Assembly (NCBI RefSeq): GCF_000308655.1
Contig: NZ_BAGC01000107.1
Span: 54,833-118,832, forward strand
Origin: Nocardia niigatensis NBRC 100131
Lineage (GTDB): Bacteria; Actinomycetota; Actinomycetes; Mycobacteriales; Mycobacteriaceae
Length of the DNA: 64,000 bases
Direction: 5' to 3'
The notes under the pieces are model-generated. The model was not told where the DNA came from and searched no databases. It saw only the letters and a program-made list of their open reading frames with translations. The translations under genes were made by a program, and so were the position numbers. Positions 45,184 to 53,634 of this stretch are shown here, piece by piece. The stretch's first letter is position 1. Each line of letters opens with the position of its first letter.

Positions 45184-47193
45184 ATGAGCAGACAAGCCGA
45201 GGCGCCGCCACCCGGTGACCGGACGCCGCCGAAGCCGGCGCCGCCACGACGTCTGTCGTGGCGGCTGTGGCTGATTCCGGTGGCCGTGCTGCTCGCGGGC
45301 CTCGTCGTGTCGAGTTTCGTGCCCGGACTGCGGAACACGGCTCCGTCCCCGGACGACATCACCTACAGCCAGCTCCTGTCCGACATCGACGCGCACCAGA
45401 TCAAAACCATCACCATCCAGACGTCCGGTCATGCCACGGGCAGTCTGGCCAATGGGCACGAGTTCACCACCGTGATCCCGCCCCAGGCCGGTTCCGCGCT
45501 GCTGGACCGGCTGGAGAAGGCGGGTGTCGCGGTATCCGCGACGCCGCCGTCGAGTGGTACGTCGGGATGGTCGCAACTGCTGACCTGGATATTGATCCTC
45601 GGACCGTTCCTGCTGCTGATCTGGTGGTTCCAGCGGGCGGGCCGCGGAGCGGCGAGCCAGCTGAGCGGTGCGATGGGAGTGGGCAAATCCAAGGCGAAAG
45701 TCTTCGATAGCGAGCGCCCGGACACCACTTTCGACGATGTCGCCGGCTACACCGGGCCCAAAGCCGAGATCACCGAGGTCGTCGATTTCCTCCGGGCGCC
45801 GGAACGTTACCGCCGGGCGGGCGCGGTCGCTCCGCGCGGGGTGCTCATGATCGGGCCGCCCGGCACCGGAAAGACGCTGCTGGCGCGTGCGGTCGCGGGG
45901 GAGGCCGCGGTGCCGTTCCTGTCGGTGGCGGGGTCGAGCTTCGTGGAGATGTTCGTCGGCGTCGGCGCGGCACGGGTGCGAGATCTGTTCGCCGAGGCCA
46001 GAAAACGTGCGCCGGCGATCGTGTTCGTGGATGAGATCGACGCCATCGGCTCACGCCGGGGCGGCTCCTCGGCGATGGTCTCCAATGACGAACGTGAGCA
46101 GACGCTGAACCAATTGCTCTCGGAGATGGACGGATTCGATCCCGCGGTGGGCATCGTGGTGCTCGCGGCCACCAACCGGCCCGAAGTGCTCGATCCGGCG
46201 CTGCTGCGCCCGGGGCGATTCGACCGGCAGGTCACCATCCCGCTCCCAACCCTCGCCGAACGCGCGGCGATCCTGGCCGTGCACTGCCGCGGCAAGCATC
46301 TGGCCGCCGAGGTCGACCTGCAGGTCGTGGCCAGGGGCACACCCGGATTCTCGGGAGCGGATCTGGCCAACCTGGCCAATGAGGCCGCGATCTGCGCCGT
46401 CCGGGACGACCGCGTCGTCATCGGTCCGGGTGACTTCGACGCGGCCCGGGACCGGATTCTGCTCGGCCGCCGCGAAGGGTCGAATGTGCTGCTCCCCGAC
46501 GAGAAATACGCCGTGGCGGTGCACGAGGCCGGGCATGCCCTGGTTGCCGCGCTGTCCGCGCACGCCGACCCGGTGGCCAAGGTGACGATCCTGCCCGCCG
46601 GGCAGACCCTCGGCACCACCGAACAGCTGCCGCTGGTCGAACGCCATCTTTACGCCGAGAGCTACCTCACCGATACCCTGACCGTGCGGCTCGGCGGCCG
46701 GGCCGCGGAACTCGTCGTCTTCGGGCAGGGCTCTACCGGCGCGGCCAACGATCTGGCCCAGGCCACCGAATTGGCCATCAAGATGGTTCGGGAATTCGGT
46801 CTTTCGGCCGCGCTCGGCCCGGTCGGATATCCGCGGGGCGGCTCGGTGTTCCTCGGCGGGGGCGGTGCGGAACTGTCCAGCCGCCCGTTCGCCGAAGCCA
46901 CCCAGGCCGCCATCGACGCGGACGTCGCCCGCCTGGTACGCGAGGCCGAGCACCGCGCGGTGGATCTGATCGAGACGCACCGCGGCGCTCTGGAGCGACT
47001 GGTCGATCAGCTGCTGGATCACGAAACCGTCGACGGCACCGAGGTGTACTCACTCGTGGGTGTGCCGATACCGACCGACCGGACCGGCACGATGCCGCCA
47101 GCCATCGTCGCGCCCCGCAGGTCCGATCCCCGCGCCGCGGCCCACGGTGCGAACGGCCGGGCCCGGCCGGAGCCCAACGTCCCGCCGGTGTAG
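45184..47193 (+). CDS. FtsH-family membrane AAA protease (paralogue)
   Basis: This 669-residue protein has a short N-terminal tail, a helix at about 29-48, a small periplasmic domain, a second helix at about 133-152, the AAA domain (Walker A GPPGTGKT, Walker B IVFVDEID, second region of homology ATNRPEVLDPALLRPGRFD) and the M41 zinc protease domain with HEAGH (His447, Glu448, His451) and an Asp in GAANDLAQ. All catalytic residues are present. The periplasmic part is short and the tail is Pro/Arg-rich. Actinobacteria usually have one essential FtsH of about 750-800 residues beside folE/hpt; this gene has neither neighbour, so it is probably an additional copy. Start ATG 45184. Confidence 0.9.
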   Translation: MSRQAEAPPPGDRTPPKPAPPRRLSWRLWLIPVAVLLAGLVVSSFVPGLRNTAPSPDDITYSQLLSDIDAHQIKTITIQTSGHATGSLANGHEFTTVIPPQAGSALLDRLEKAGVAVSATPPSSGTSGWSQLLTWILILGPFLLLIWWFQRAGRGAASQLSGAMGVGKSKAKVFDSERPDTTFDDVAGYTGPKAEITEVVDFLRAPERYRRAGAVAPRGVLMIGPPGTGKTLLARAVAGEAAVPFLSVAGSSFVEMFVGVGAARVRDLFAEARKRAPAIVFVDEIDAIGSRRGGSSAMVSNDEREQTLNQLLSEMDGFDPAVGIVVLAATNRPEVLDPALLRPGRFDRQVTIPLPTLAERAAILAVHCRGKHLAAEVDLQVVARGTPGFSGADLANLANEAAICAVRDDRVVIGPGDFDAARDRILLGRREGSNVLLPDEKYAVAVHEAGHALVAALSAHADPVAKVTILPAGQTLGTTEQLPLVERHLYAESYLTDTLTVRLGGRAAELVVFGQGSTGAANDLAQATELAIKMVREFGLSAALGPVGYPRGGSVFLGGGGAELSSRPFAEATQAAIDADVARLVREAEHRAVDLIETHRGALERLVDQLLDHETVDGTEVYSLVGVPIPTDRTGTMPPAIVAPRRSDPRAAAHGANGRARPEPNVPPV

Positions 47194-47379
47194 GCGCCGC
47201 GGCCGGCGACCGGGGCCGCTGGGTACCGGCCGCACGGCAGCATCGAGACCGGCCAGCACGCTCGAATTGCTTTCCGGCGGAAGGACAGACGTCCTCTGAG
47301 ATTCAGATCGGCCTTCACATCCGGGTGTTCGAAATGACCTCGGCGGCAGCGGCATCGCGGATGAATTAGTGCGTTCCCG

Positions 47380-47769
47380 TTGCCTATCACGATCATCTGC
47401 GAGCTGCTCGGCATCCCCGCCGCCGACCGCGACGACTTCCAGCGATGGTCGGCCGAACTCGTCTCCGCACAGAGCCGGGAGGCGAAGGCCGCCGGCAACC
47501 GGCGCTCCAGCACTACCTCGACAACCTGATCGAGATGCGCCGGGAGACGCCCGGCAGCGACCTGGGCACCCGTCACCTGGCCTTCGGATTCGGCATCCAC
47601 CAGTGCCTGGGCGCGCAACTGGCCCCGGCTCGAGGCCCGCATCGCGGTGGCCATGCTGCCGGACCGCTTCCAGAAAATGGCCCTGGCCACGTCAACCGAG
47701 GAGCTTCGCCGGCGCTCGAGTGTCGTGAGTCGTGGTCTGGAAGAACTGCCGGTCGCGCTGCGCGCCTGA
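47380..47769 (+). pseudogene. cytochrome P450 remnant with internal deletion
   Basis: The remnant begins with LPITIICELLGIPAADRDDF, which is the mid-N part of a P450 (helix E-F region). It then changes frame to LQHYLDNLIEMRRETPGSDL and jumps directly to the heme loop HLAFGFGIHQCLGAQLA. It changes frame again to RLEARIAVAMLPDRF and ends RRSSVVSRGLEELPVALRA plus stop. The I and K helices (oxygen-binding Thr and ExxR) and the N-terminus are missing, so about 390 of roughly 1200 bases remain. It lies between the ftsH-like and ABC-F genes. Confidence 0.8.
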
Positions 47770-48024
47770 CCGTGCGGCCGGCTCGGGCTCGCGCGCGGGC
47801 GCGCGGACAGCGGGGTGAAGCTTCAACGAGGGGAACCCGTTGACCGGGGTTTGCTCCGAACCGGTGTGACGGCCGTTACCCGGCCACGCCCCCACGGTTG
47901 CGAGGGGTGTGCTCGATTCGGTCTCGGAAGGTGGCGACGGTAAAATCGGTGGTTCTTGTGTGCCGCGATGGCGCACACTCGTTCAGTTAACTACCAGCAC
48001 CCTGCTGCACCCGAGGAGACGCTT

Positions 48025-49656
48025 GTGATCACCGCGACCGACCTGGAGGTCCGGGCCGGAGTCCGCACCCTGCTGACGGCGCCGGGGTCGGCGCTGCGGG
48101 TGCAGGCCGGTGATCGGATCGGGCTGGTGGGCCGCAATGGTGCCGGGAAGACCACCACGCTGCGCATCCTCGCCGGTGAGGGTGAACCCTACGCGGGCAA
48201 GGTGATCCGTTCGGGCGACATCGGCTATCTGCCCCAGGATCCGCGTGAGGGCAACCTCGAGGTGCTCGCCAAGGACCGGGTGCTCTCGGCGCGCGGGCTC
48301 GACACCCTGCTGCGCGACATGGAGAAGCAGCAGGCGCTCATGGCCGAGGTCGCCGACGACAACGAACGCGAGAAGGCCATCCGCAAGTACGGCCGGCTCG
48401 AGGAGCGGTTCTCCGCCCTGGGCGGCTATGTGGCCGAGAGCGAGGCCGCGCGGATCTGCAACAGCCTGGGTCTGCCCGACCGTGTGCTGAACCAGCAGCT
48501 GCGCACCCTGTCCGGCGGTCAGCGTCGTCGAATCGAGTTGGCGCGCATCCTCTTCAGCGCCTCCGACGGCAGCGGCGGCAAGTCCGACACGACCCTGCTG
48601 CTGGACGAGCCCACCAACCACCTCGACGCCGACTCCATCAACTGGCTGCGAACCTTCCTGCAGAGCCACGACGGCGGGCTCATCGTCATCTCCCACGATG
48701 TCGAACTGCTCGGTGACGTGGTGAACAAGGTGTGGTTCCTCGACGCGGTGCGCGGCGAGGCCGACATCTACAACATGGGCTGGAAGAAGTACCTCGACGC
48801 CCGCGCCACCGACGAGCAGCGCCGCGTCCGCGAGCGCGCCAACGCGGAGAAGAAGGCGTCCGCGCTCAAGCAGCAGGCCGCTAAGCTCGGCGCCAAGGCG
48901 ACGAAAGCCGCTGCGGCACACCAGATGGTCAAGCGCGCCGAGCGCATGCTGGCCGAGGCCGACGACGTGCGCGTGGCCGACAAGGTGGCGCGGATCAAGT
49001 TCCCCGAGCCCGCCCCATGCGGCAAGACGCCGCTGATGGCCACCAACCTGACCAAGCTCTACGGGTCGCTGGAGATCTTCACCGGCGTGAACCTCGCCAT
49101 CGACCGCGGCAGCCGCGTGGTGATCCTGGGCCTCAACGGTGCGGGTAAGACCACCATGCTGCGGCTGCTCGCCGGAGTCGAATCCCTCACGGCCGGGCAG
49201 ATCGATCCCGGGCGCGGCCTGAAAATCGGATATTTCGCCCAGGAGCACGACACGCTGGACGATCAGGCCACCGTCTGGGAGAACATCCGCCACGCGGCAC
49301 CCGATGCGGGCGAACAGGATCTGCGCGGTCTGCTCGGTGCGTTCATGTTCTCCGGCCCGCAGCTGGAGCAGCCCGCCGGCACGCTGTCCGGCGGTGAGAA
49401 AACCCGTCTGGCACTGGCCGGTCTGGTCTCCTCTGCCGCGAATGTCCTTCTGCTGGACGAACCTACGAACAACCTCGATCCCATCTCGCGCGAACAGGTC
49501 CTCGACGCGCTGCGCAGTTACGCGGGCGCGGTCGTGCTGGTGACCCACGACCCGGGCGCGGCCGAGGCGCTCAACCCCGAGCGCGTCATCATGCTGCCCG
49601 ACGGCACCGAGGATCACTGGTCGCAGGAGTACCTGGAACTCATCCAGCTGGCGTGA
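48025..49656 (+). CDS. ABC-F family ATPase (Rv1473-like)
   Basis: This 543-residue soluble ATPase has two nucleotide-binding domains and no membrane segment. Domain 1 has GRNGAGKTTT, LSGGQRRRIEL and LLLDEPTNHLD; domain 2 has GLNGAGKTTM, LSGGEKTRLAL and LLLDEPTNNLD. A charged linker (about 240-320) lies between them, as in translation-associated ABC-F proteins. Length and sequence start (ITATDLEVRAGVRTLL) match mycobacterial Rv1473. Such proteins act on the ribosome; a role in macrolide resistance is reported for some but not shown here. GTG 48025 follows GAGGAG. Confidence 0.9.
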   Translation: MITATDLEVRAGVRTLLTAPGSALRVQAGDRIGLVGRNGAGKTTTLRILAGEGEPYAGKVIRSGDIGYLPQDPREGNLEVLAKDRVLSARGLDTLLRDMEKQQALMAEVADDNEREKAIRKYGRLEERFSALGGYVAESEAARICNSLGLPDRVLNQQLRTLSGGQRRRIELARILFSASDGSGGKSDTTLLLDEPTNHLDADSINWLRTFLQSHDGGLIVISHDVELLGDVVNKVWFLDAVRGEADIYNMGWKKYLDARATDEQRRVRERANAEKKASALKQQAAKLGAKATKAAAAHQMVKRAERMLAEADDVRVADKVARIKFPEPAPCGKTPLMATNLTKLYGSLEIFTGVNLAIDRGSRVVILGLNGAGKTTMLRLLAGVESLTAGQIDPGRGLKIGYFAQEHDTLDDQATVWENIRHAAPDAGEQDLRGLLGAFMFSGPQLEQPAGTLSGGEKTRLALAGLVSSAANVLLLDEPTNNLDPISREQVLDALRSYAGAVVLVTHDPGAAEALNPERVIMLPDGTEDHWSQEYLELIQLA

Positions 49657-49699
49657 GAAGTCGCTTCCCGCACGGAAAAACGCGAGGTCGCCAAAAGTC

Positions 49700-49752
49700 G
49701 GTGACTCACATCACAGCGTTTCGTTGATCACAGGCATCCGAGTCTCTAACCT
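49700..49752 (+). promoter_or_regulatory. CRP-like site and probable promoter upstream of the small HTH gene
   Basis: GTGA-CTCACA-TCACA (49701-49715) matches the CRP/Rv3676 consensus TGTGA-N6-TCACA with only the first T replaced (G at 49700). Just downstream lies TTGATC (49724-49729), a 17-base spacer and TAACCT (49747-49752), a plausible sigma-70-like promoter. The site would overlap or sit just upstream of the -35 element. No binding data are available. Confidence 0.45.
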
Positions 49753-49786
49753 GGAATGAGGCGCCCACGGCGACTCGGAGGAAGCC

Positions 49787-50032
49787 ATGAGTGACAGGCC
49801 CGCACAGGGTAAAGCCGTATTGGGTAAAGGCACGCGCGTCACCGGGAAATCCCGCGATCGCCTGCAATCCCAGTTGAAGAAGCAGTACGAGGCCGGAGCG
49901 AGCATCCGATCATTGGCCCGGGAGACCGGGCGGTCGTACGGCTTCATCCACAACGTGCTCGTGGAGTCGCATGTGCAACTCCGCAGCCGGGGCGGTGCGA
50001 ACCGCCGCAAGGCCGCCAAGGCCGGCAAGTAG
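49787..50032 (+). CDS. small helix-turn-helix protein (Rv1473A-like)
   Basis: This 81-residue basic protein has a helix-turn-helix (EAGASIRSLARETGRSYGFI) and a Lys/Arg-rich tail. It directly follows the ABC-F gene, as Rv1473A follows Rv1473 in M. tuberculosis, which supports the name. ATG 49787 is preceded by GGAGGAAGCC. It is probably a small DNA- or RNA-binding regulator; the target is unknown. Confidence 0.85.
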   Translation: MSDRPAQGKAVLGKGTRVTGKSRDRLQSQLKKQYEAGASIRSLARETGRSYGFIHNVLVESHVQLRSRGGANRRKAAKAGK

Positions 50033-50066
50033 CGTCTATTCCCTTCCGGGATCGGATTGCGGGTTC

Positions 50067-50088
50067 TCGACCGGCGAAAGCCGGTCGA
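50067..50088. terminator. hairpin with GAAA tetraloop between convergent genes
   Basis: TCGACCGGC (50067-50075) and GCCGGTCGA (50080-50088) form a perfect 9-bp stem closed by a GAAA tetraloop. It lies between the small HTH gene and the oppositely oriented ATP-grasp gene, so it can end both transcripts. No T-run follows. Confidence 0.5.
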
Positions 50089-50169
50089 CGACTTGCCATT
50101 TCGGACTACTTGCCGCGATTGCGGGCAATCACGGTGCGATGCTCGACGATTCGCGATGGCGTGCGGCCG

Positions 50170-51129
50170 TTACGGGACTACCGTCCCGTCGCCGAGAACC
50201 AGTAGGTTTGCGAGGCTCTGGAAAATCGGCAGACCGGTCTTGATTTCGAGATAGGCGAACTGCCCCTGGGGATTCACCTCCAGGAAGTAGAACTCGCCGT
50301 CGAGACCGACCCGGAGGTCGAGTACGCCGAAAGCCAGTCCCAGCGCGCCCATCAGCGTGGTGAGCGACTTGCTCACCGATGCGGGCAGGCGATCGGCGGT
50401 GAACGCCACGGACGTGTCCAGTCGCGAATCCACGCGCCCCACACCGGATTGCGAGTCGATGCGCACCACCCATTCGATGCCGTCGACCCAGACAATGCGC
50501 AGATCGCTCTCGGCCTGGATGTAATCCTGAAAGATGGTGGGGGAGTTGCGGATCGTGGCCAGCCGGTCGAAATCCGCTGGTGTGAAAAGCCGGGTCTCGG
50601 TGAACGCGCCGCGCCCGGTGCCGGTGCGCTTGTAAACCACTGATCCGGGCCGGGATTCGATGAAGGCGCGCGCCTCGTCGGGATCATTGGTGACGAGGGT
50701 TTCCGGAATCGCGAAACCGGCGCGATAGGCCGTCTCCAATTGCACGATCTTGCGGCTCGCGGTGCGGTCGGCCCCGGGGTCGTTGACCCACAGGGCCGGG
50801 ACGGACCACAGCAGTCCCTGGAGGAAGCCGTCGCATTCGGCGCGGCGGTAGGTGTCGTCCTCATCGGACAAACCGGCCGGTACCGCGCAGGGATGGGGCC
50901 GGCGCCACCACACGGAGGTGACATCGTCGAGCCCGAAGACGTGCGACAGACTGCGGTACGACCCGTCCCCGCCGAGCCGGAAAGTGCCGTTCTCGCGGGG
51001 GAAGTCGCGCATGTCGAGGCGAATCGGGTTGTGCCCGTGGTGTTTGCGCAGGGTGGCGGCGAGCGCATCGCCATGGAGATCCTCGGCCTCGGTGACGATC
51101 AGCACCGAACCCATGGTGCGGGCGGCCAT
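50170..51129 (-). CDS. ATP-grasp peptide ligase (graspetide MvdC/MvdD-like)
   Basis: This 319-residue protein belongs to the ATP-grasp enzymes that make omega-ester/amide crosslinks in graspetides (microviridin MdnB/MdnC group). Marks are VWWRRPHP, the ATP-binding loop VVYKRTGTGRGAF, IFQDYIQAESDLRIVWVDG, and the metal/ATP region FYFLEVNPQGQFAYLE with the family ending TGLPIFQSLANLL. The start is ATG 51129, with AGGGGG seven bases upstream. The gene for a 154-residue precursor-like protein ends 12 bases before it, so the two form one operon. The start at 51114 (MGSVLI) is an alternative. No other RiPP gene is adjacent. Confidence 0.8.
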   Translation of the reverse strand: MAARTMGSVLIVTEAEDLHGDALAATLRKHHGHNPIRLDMRDFPRENGTFRLGGDGSYRSLSHVFGLDDVTSVWWRRPHPCAVPAGLSDEDDTYRRAECDGFLQGLLWSVPALWVNDPGADRTASRKIVQLETAYRAGFAIPETLVTNDPDEARAFIESRPGSVVYKRTGTGRGAFTETRLFTPADFDRLATIRNSPTIFQDYIQAESDLRIVWVDGIEWVVRIDSQSGVGRVDSRLDTSVAFTADRLPASVSKSLTTLMGALGLAFGVLDLRVGLDGEFYFLEVNPQGQFAYLEIKTGLPIFQSLANLLVLGDGTVVP

Positions 51130-51141
51130 ACGCGCCCCCTG

Positions 51142-51606
51142 TCAGTCCAGGCTGTCGCAGGCGATGCCGTCGTCGCTGCCATGGTGCGACCGGGTCTGGC
51201 AGCAGGTCATGGTGGCACCGCCGACCCCGGGATGAGCGGTGAGATCCAGTCCGCGGGCCCAGATTTCGGTGAGCTTCCGCAGTTCGTCGTCGCCCCGCGC
51301 GGGACTGAGGTCCGGCGACAGGGTGAGGGGACGATCGGTGACCTCGACACGGCGGCGCTGCGTGAAATCTGCGGTGGCGCCGGGCCGTACGCGCACCAGC
51401 ACCGGGCGGCCCTCACCGCTGCCCTGCGCGGCGGCGGCATCCCACCGGGCGATATCGACGACATCGGCCCGGTGGAAGGTCCAGGTGCTGCCGTCGCCGA
51501 CTCGCACGCTGATACTTCGCTCGTTGGCTGCGACAAGGTAGCCGGGTAGCGGTGGCGAGGTGCTGGCGAGGATCGCCGATCCCGTTCGGTGCAGGGCGCC
51601 GGTCAT
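51142..51606 (-). CDS. candidate graspetide precursor protein
   Basis: This 154-residue protein has no family that I recognise. Residues 1-100 look like a small beta-domain (ISVRVGDGSTWTFHRADVV). A short helix follows (DDELRKLTEIWARGLDL, 106-122). The C-terminal tail is Gly/Ser/Thr/Cys/His/Asp-rich: TMTCCQTRSHHGSDDGIAC plus DSLD, residues 132-154. It offers Thr/Ser acceptors and Asp donors, as expected of a substrate for the ATP-grasp ligase next door, and has Cys135, Cys136 and Cys150. The gene ends 12 bases before the ligase gene. The leader is much longer than in known graspetides. ATG 51606 has GGAG upstream. The precursor role is inference. Confidence 0.5.
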   Translation of the reverse strand: MTGALHRTGSAILASTSPPLPGYLVAANERSISVRVGDGSTWTFHRADVVDIARWDAAAAQGSGEGRPVLVRVRPGATADFTQRRRVEVTDRPLTLSPDLSPARGDDELRKLTEIWARGLDLTAHPGVGGATMTCCQTRSHHGSDDGIACDSLD

Positions 51607-51798
51607 GCTGAACTCCGATCTGCTCGGGATTTGCTGCGGGGCCGAGCGTGATCTGAATCATATCCCGCGAGGCCCTGAATTCGGTCCGCAACGAAAGATT
51701 TCAGCTCCGCCGGCAAACTTCGGCGGGGTTTCGGAAATCGCTCCCGCTGAAAGTTTTTCGCCGCAAAACCGGGACCGACGGGTATGGGCGGCGTCCGG

Positions 51799-52248
51799 TC
51801 AGAGACCGAGCAGGTCCGGCGAGTCGGCGACCGCCCGCAGGGCCGCACCGGGATCCGCAACCAGTTTGCGGGCGGTGAGATCGAGAATGCCGGAGACGAC
51901 ATCGATCTCCGCCGACACCATGCCGTCGAGTTTCGTGATCCGCTGCCGCATCCGGAAGATCTTGCCGCCCGTCCATTCGAATTCGCAGCTCACCGTGACC
52001 TCGTCGCCCAGATGCAATTCCCGAAGGTACTTGACCGTCTGCTCCAGCACCACCGGCCCGATTCCCGCGGCCACCAGCTTCTCGCCCGGCAGTCCGCCGG
52101 CCCGCAGCAGCTCCCAGCGCGCATGCTCCGCGTACTGCAGATAGACGGCCTGATTCAGGTGCCCGTTGATATCGAGCTCGTAGCCGCGGACCGTGATGGG
52201 GACGGAGAATGCCATGGAACCAGCAACCGAGCTCGCGGTAATGGTCAT
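51799..52248 (-). CDS. acyl-CoA thioesterase (4HBT hotdog fold)
   Basis: This 149-residue hotdog-fold protein resembles YbgC/FadM-type thioesterases: YELDINGHLNQAVYLQYAEHARW is the active-site helix and its lead (the Asp/Asn-Gly-H-x-N pattern), with VKYLRELHLGDEVTVSCEF next. It would cleave an acyl-CoA or ACP ester. The start is ATG 52248; ATG 52215 (MAFSVPIT) is also possible. It lies upstream of the graspetide-like pair on the same strand with a 192-base gap, so it is probably separate. Confidence 0.85.
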   Translation of the reverse strand: MTITASSVAGSMAFSVPITVRGYELDINGHLNQAVYLQYAEHARWELLRAGGLPGEKLVAAGIGPVVLEQTVKYLRELHLGDEVTVSCEFEWTGGKIFRMRQRITKLDGMVSAEIDVVSGILDLTARKLVADPGAALRAVADSPDLLGL

Positions 52249-52417
52249 TCCGCATTTCCAGTGATCTGCCGCACACCGCCCCGGCGACTCCAGGGCTATC
52301 GGCCGCCCCGCCCGCTTCCGGGAGTAAAGCGACCGGTTGCTATGTGTGTGACTCGGGTCGGCGCATCGCCGCCGGGTCCGTCCCGATGCCCATGCGCCTG
52401 TGGCCTATATGGCGACA

Positions 52418-52454
52418 GCGCGGTTCACTGGCGAGCGTAGCCGGTGAACCGCGC
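52418..52454. terminator. 15-bp hairpin downstream of the cupin gene
   Basis: The arms 52418-52432 and 52440-52454 (GCGCGGTTCAC... against ...GTGAACCGCGC) pair over 15 positions with one G-T mismatch and a 7-base loop. It lies in the 302-base gap between the cupin gene (ending at 52551) and the thioesterase gene (starting at 52248), both on the minus strand, so it probably ends the cupin transcript. The rest of this gap shows no gene. Confidence 0.6.
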
Positions 52455-52550
52455 CGCGATCTCGATTTCCGCGCGGGCGGCCGGCAGACCGGTGCCGTTC
52501 TGCTGGATTCTCCAGCGACCGTTCGGTTTTCGTGGTGAGCGCCGGTGCGC

Positions 52551-53048
52551 TCAAGCGCGGTTGGCGTTGCGCTCGGCCCACCACTGCGGGGCGTCGATGA
52601 AGTGGTTGTCATATTCCTTCTGGGCGGCGTCGATGTCGGCGGGGGTGACCTCGCCGTGGGCGAGGCGCTCGAGGAAGCGGAAGTAGCCGTGGCGTTCGAC
52701 GCCGGGCATGAGGGCGATGAGGATGCGGGCCGGGCTGTCGGGGGCGGCGCCGAAGGCGTGCGGCATGAACTTGGGGACGACGATGGCGCCTCCCGCGCCG
52801 ACGGTGACGATCTTGTCCCCGGCCAGGACCTGGAGTTCGCCGTCGGCCACATAGAACAGCTCGTCGGAGAGGGTGTGGTAGTGCGGCATCGCGCCGTCCG
52901 CGCCGCGGGCCATGGTGACCTCTACAGTGCTGACCGACCCGCCGGCCTCGTTGGAGTCGATCAGCAGCCGCACCGAGACGGGCTGGTCACCGATGATCTC
53001 GGCATCGTGGGGCCGGCGGATGGCGGCGGGGCGGGAAGCGGTGGTCAT
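52551..53048 (-). CDS. cupin-domain protein
   Basis: This 165-residue protein has one cupin barrel. The two cupin motifs are PHYHTLSDELFYVADGELQV, with the His/His/Glu metal ligands, and VPKFMPHAFGA with the last His. A C-terminal helical tail follows (EYDNHFIDAPQWW). It could be a small dioxygenase, isomerase or sensor. It is divergent from the MarR gene at 53119 and probably controlled by it. Start ATG 53048. Confidence 0.88.
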   Translation of the reverse strand: MTTASRPAAIRRPHDAEIIGDQPVSVRLLIDSNEAGGSVSTVEVTMARGADGAMPHYHTLSDELFYVADGELQVLAGDKIVTVGAGGAIVVPKFMPHAFGAAPDSPARILIALMPGVERHGYFRFLERLAHGEVTPADIDAAQKEYDNHFIDAPQWWAERNANRA

Positions 53049-53062
53049 GTCGGCTCCAAGTG

Positions 53063-53106
53063 ATTCGATGGGAGATAATTCGATACCGAACTATATGGCA
53101 TCGAAT
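53063..53106. promoter_or_regulatory. repeated ATTCGAT / ATCGAAT motif, probable MarR operator
   Basis: ATTCGAT occurs at 53063-53069 and 53078-53084, and its reverse complement ATCGAAT at 53100-53106. The direct copies are 15 bases apart, and the inverted pair has a 15-base centre. All lie in the 70-base gap between the divergent cupin and MarR genes. Confidence 0.5.
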
Positions 53107-53118
53107 AGAATCTTGTCC

Positions 53119-53625
53119 ATGGGTGAGAAGCAGACGGACGCGGTGGACGTGATCCAGGAGCAGTGGCGGCGGGAGCGGCCGGACCTGGACGGAGCGGCGA
53201 TGGCCATCATCGGGCGGCTGGGCCGGCTCTCGGTGGTGGCGGCCGACCGGATCGAATCGGTGTTCGCCGCACACGGATTGCAGCGCGGCGAGTTCGATGT
53301 GCTTGCGACACTGCGACGTTCGGGGGAGCCCTACGAGCTCAACCCCTCCGGGCTCGCTGACACCCTGATGATGTCGCGGGCCGGGATGACCGGCCGCCTG
53401 GACCGGCTGGAGAAGGCCGGCCTGGTGCGGCGGATCGCCGACGCGGGCGACCGGCGCTCGATCCGGGTCGCGCTCACCGACCGCGGACTGCATCTCATCG
53501 ACATCGTCGTGACCGAGCACTTCGAGAACGAAACCCGCATCCTCTCCGCGCTTTCCGATCGGGAGCGCCAGGAGCTGGACCGCATCACACGGCGGCTGCT
53601 GACCGATCTCGAAGGCGGTGCGTGA
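53119..53625 (+). CDS. MarR-family transcriptional regulator
   Basis: This 168-residue MarR protein has the recognition helix region LADTLMMSRAGMTGRLDRL and the wing VRRIADAGDRRSIRVALT. The N-terminal arm is longer than usual (QEQWRRERPDLDG), as in actinobacterial subgroups. ATG 53119 sits right after the repeated ATTCGAT operator-like sites, so autoregulation and control of the divergent cupin gene are likely. The ligand is unknown. Confidence 0.9.
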   Translation: MGEKQTDAVDVIQEQWRRERPDLDGAAMAIIGRLGRLSVVAADRIESVFAAHGLQRGEFDVLATLRRSGEPYELNPSGLADTLMMSRAGMTGRLDRLEKAGLVRRIADAGDRRSIRVALTDRGLHLIDIVVTEHFENETRILSALSDRERQELDRITRRLLTDLEGGA

Positions 53626-53634
53626 CCTCCCGGG

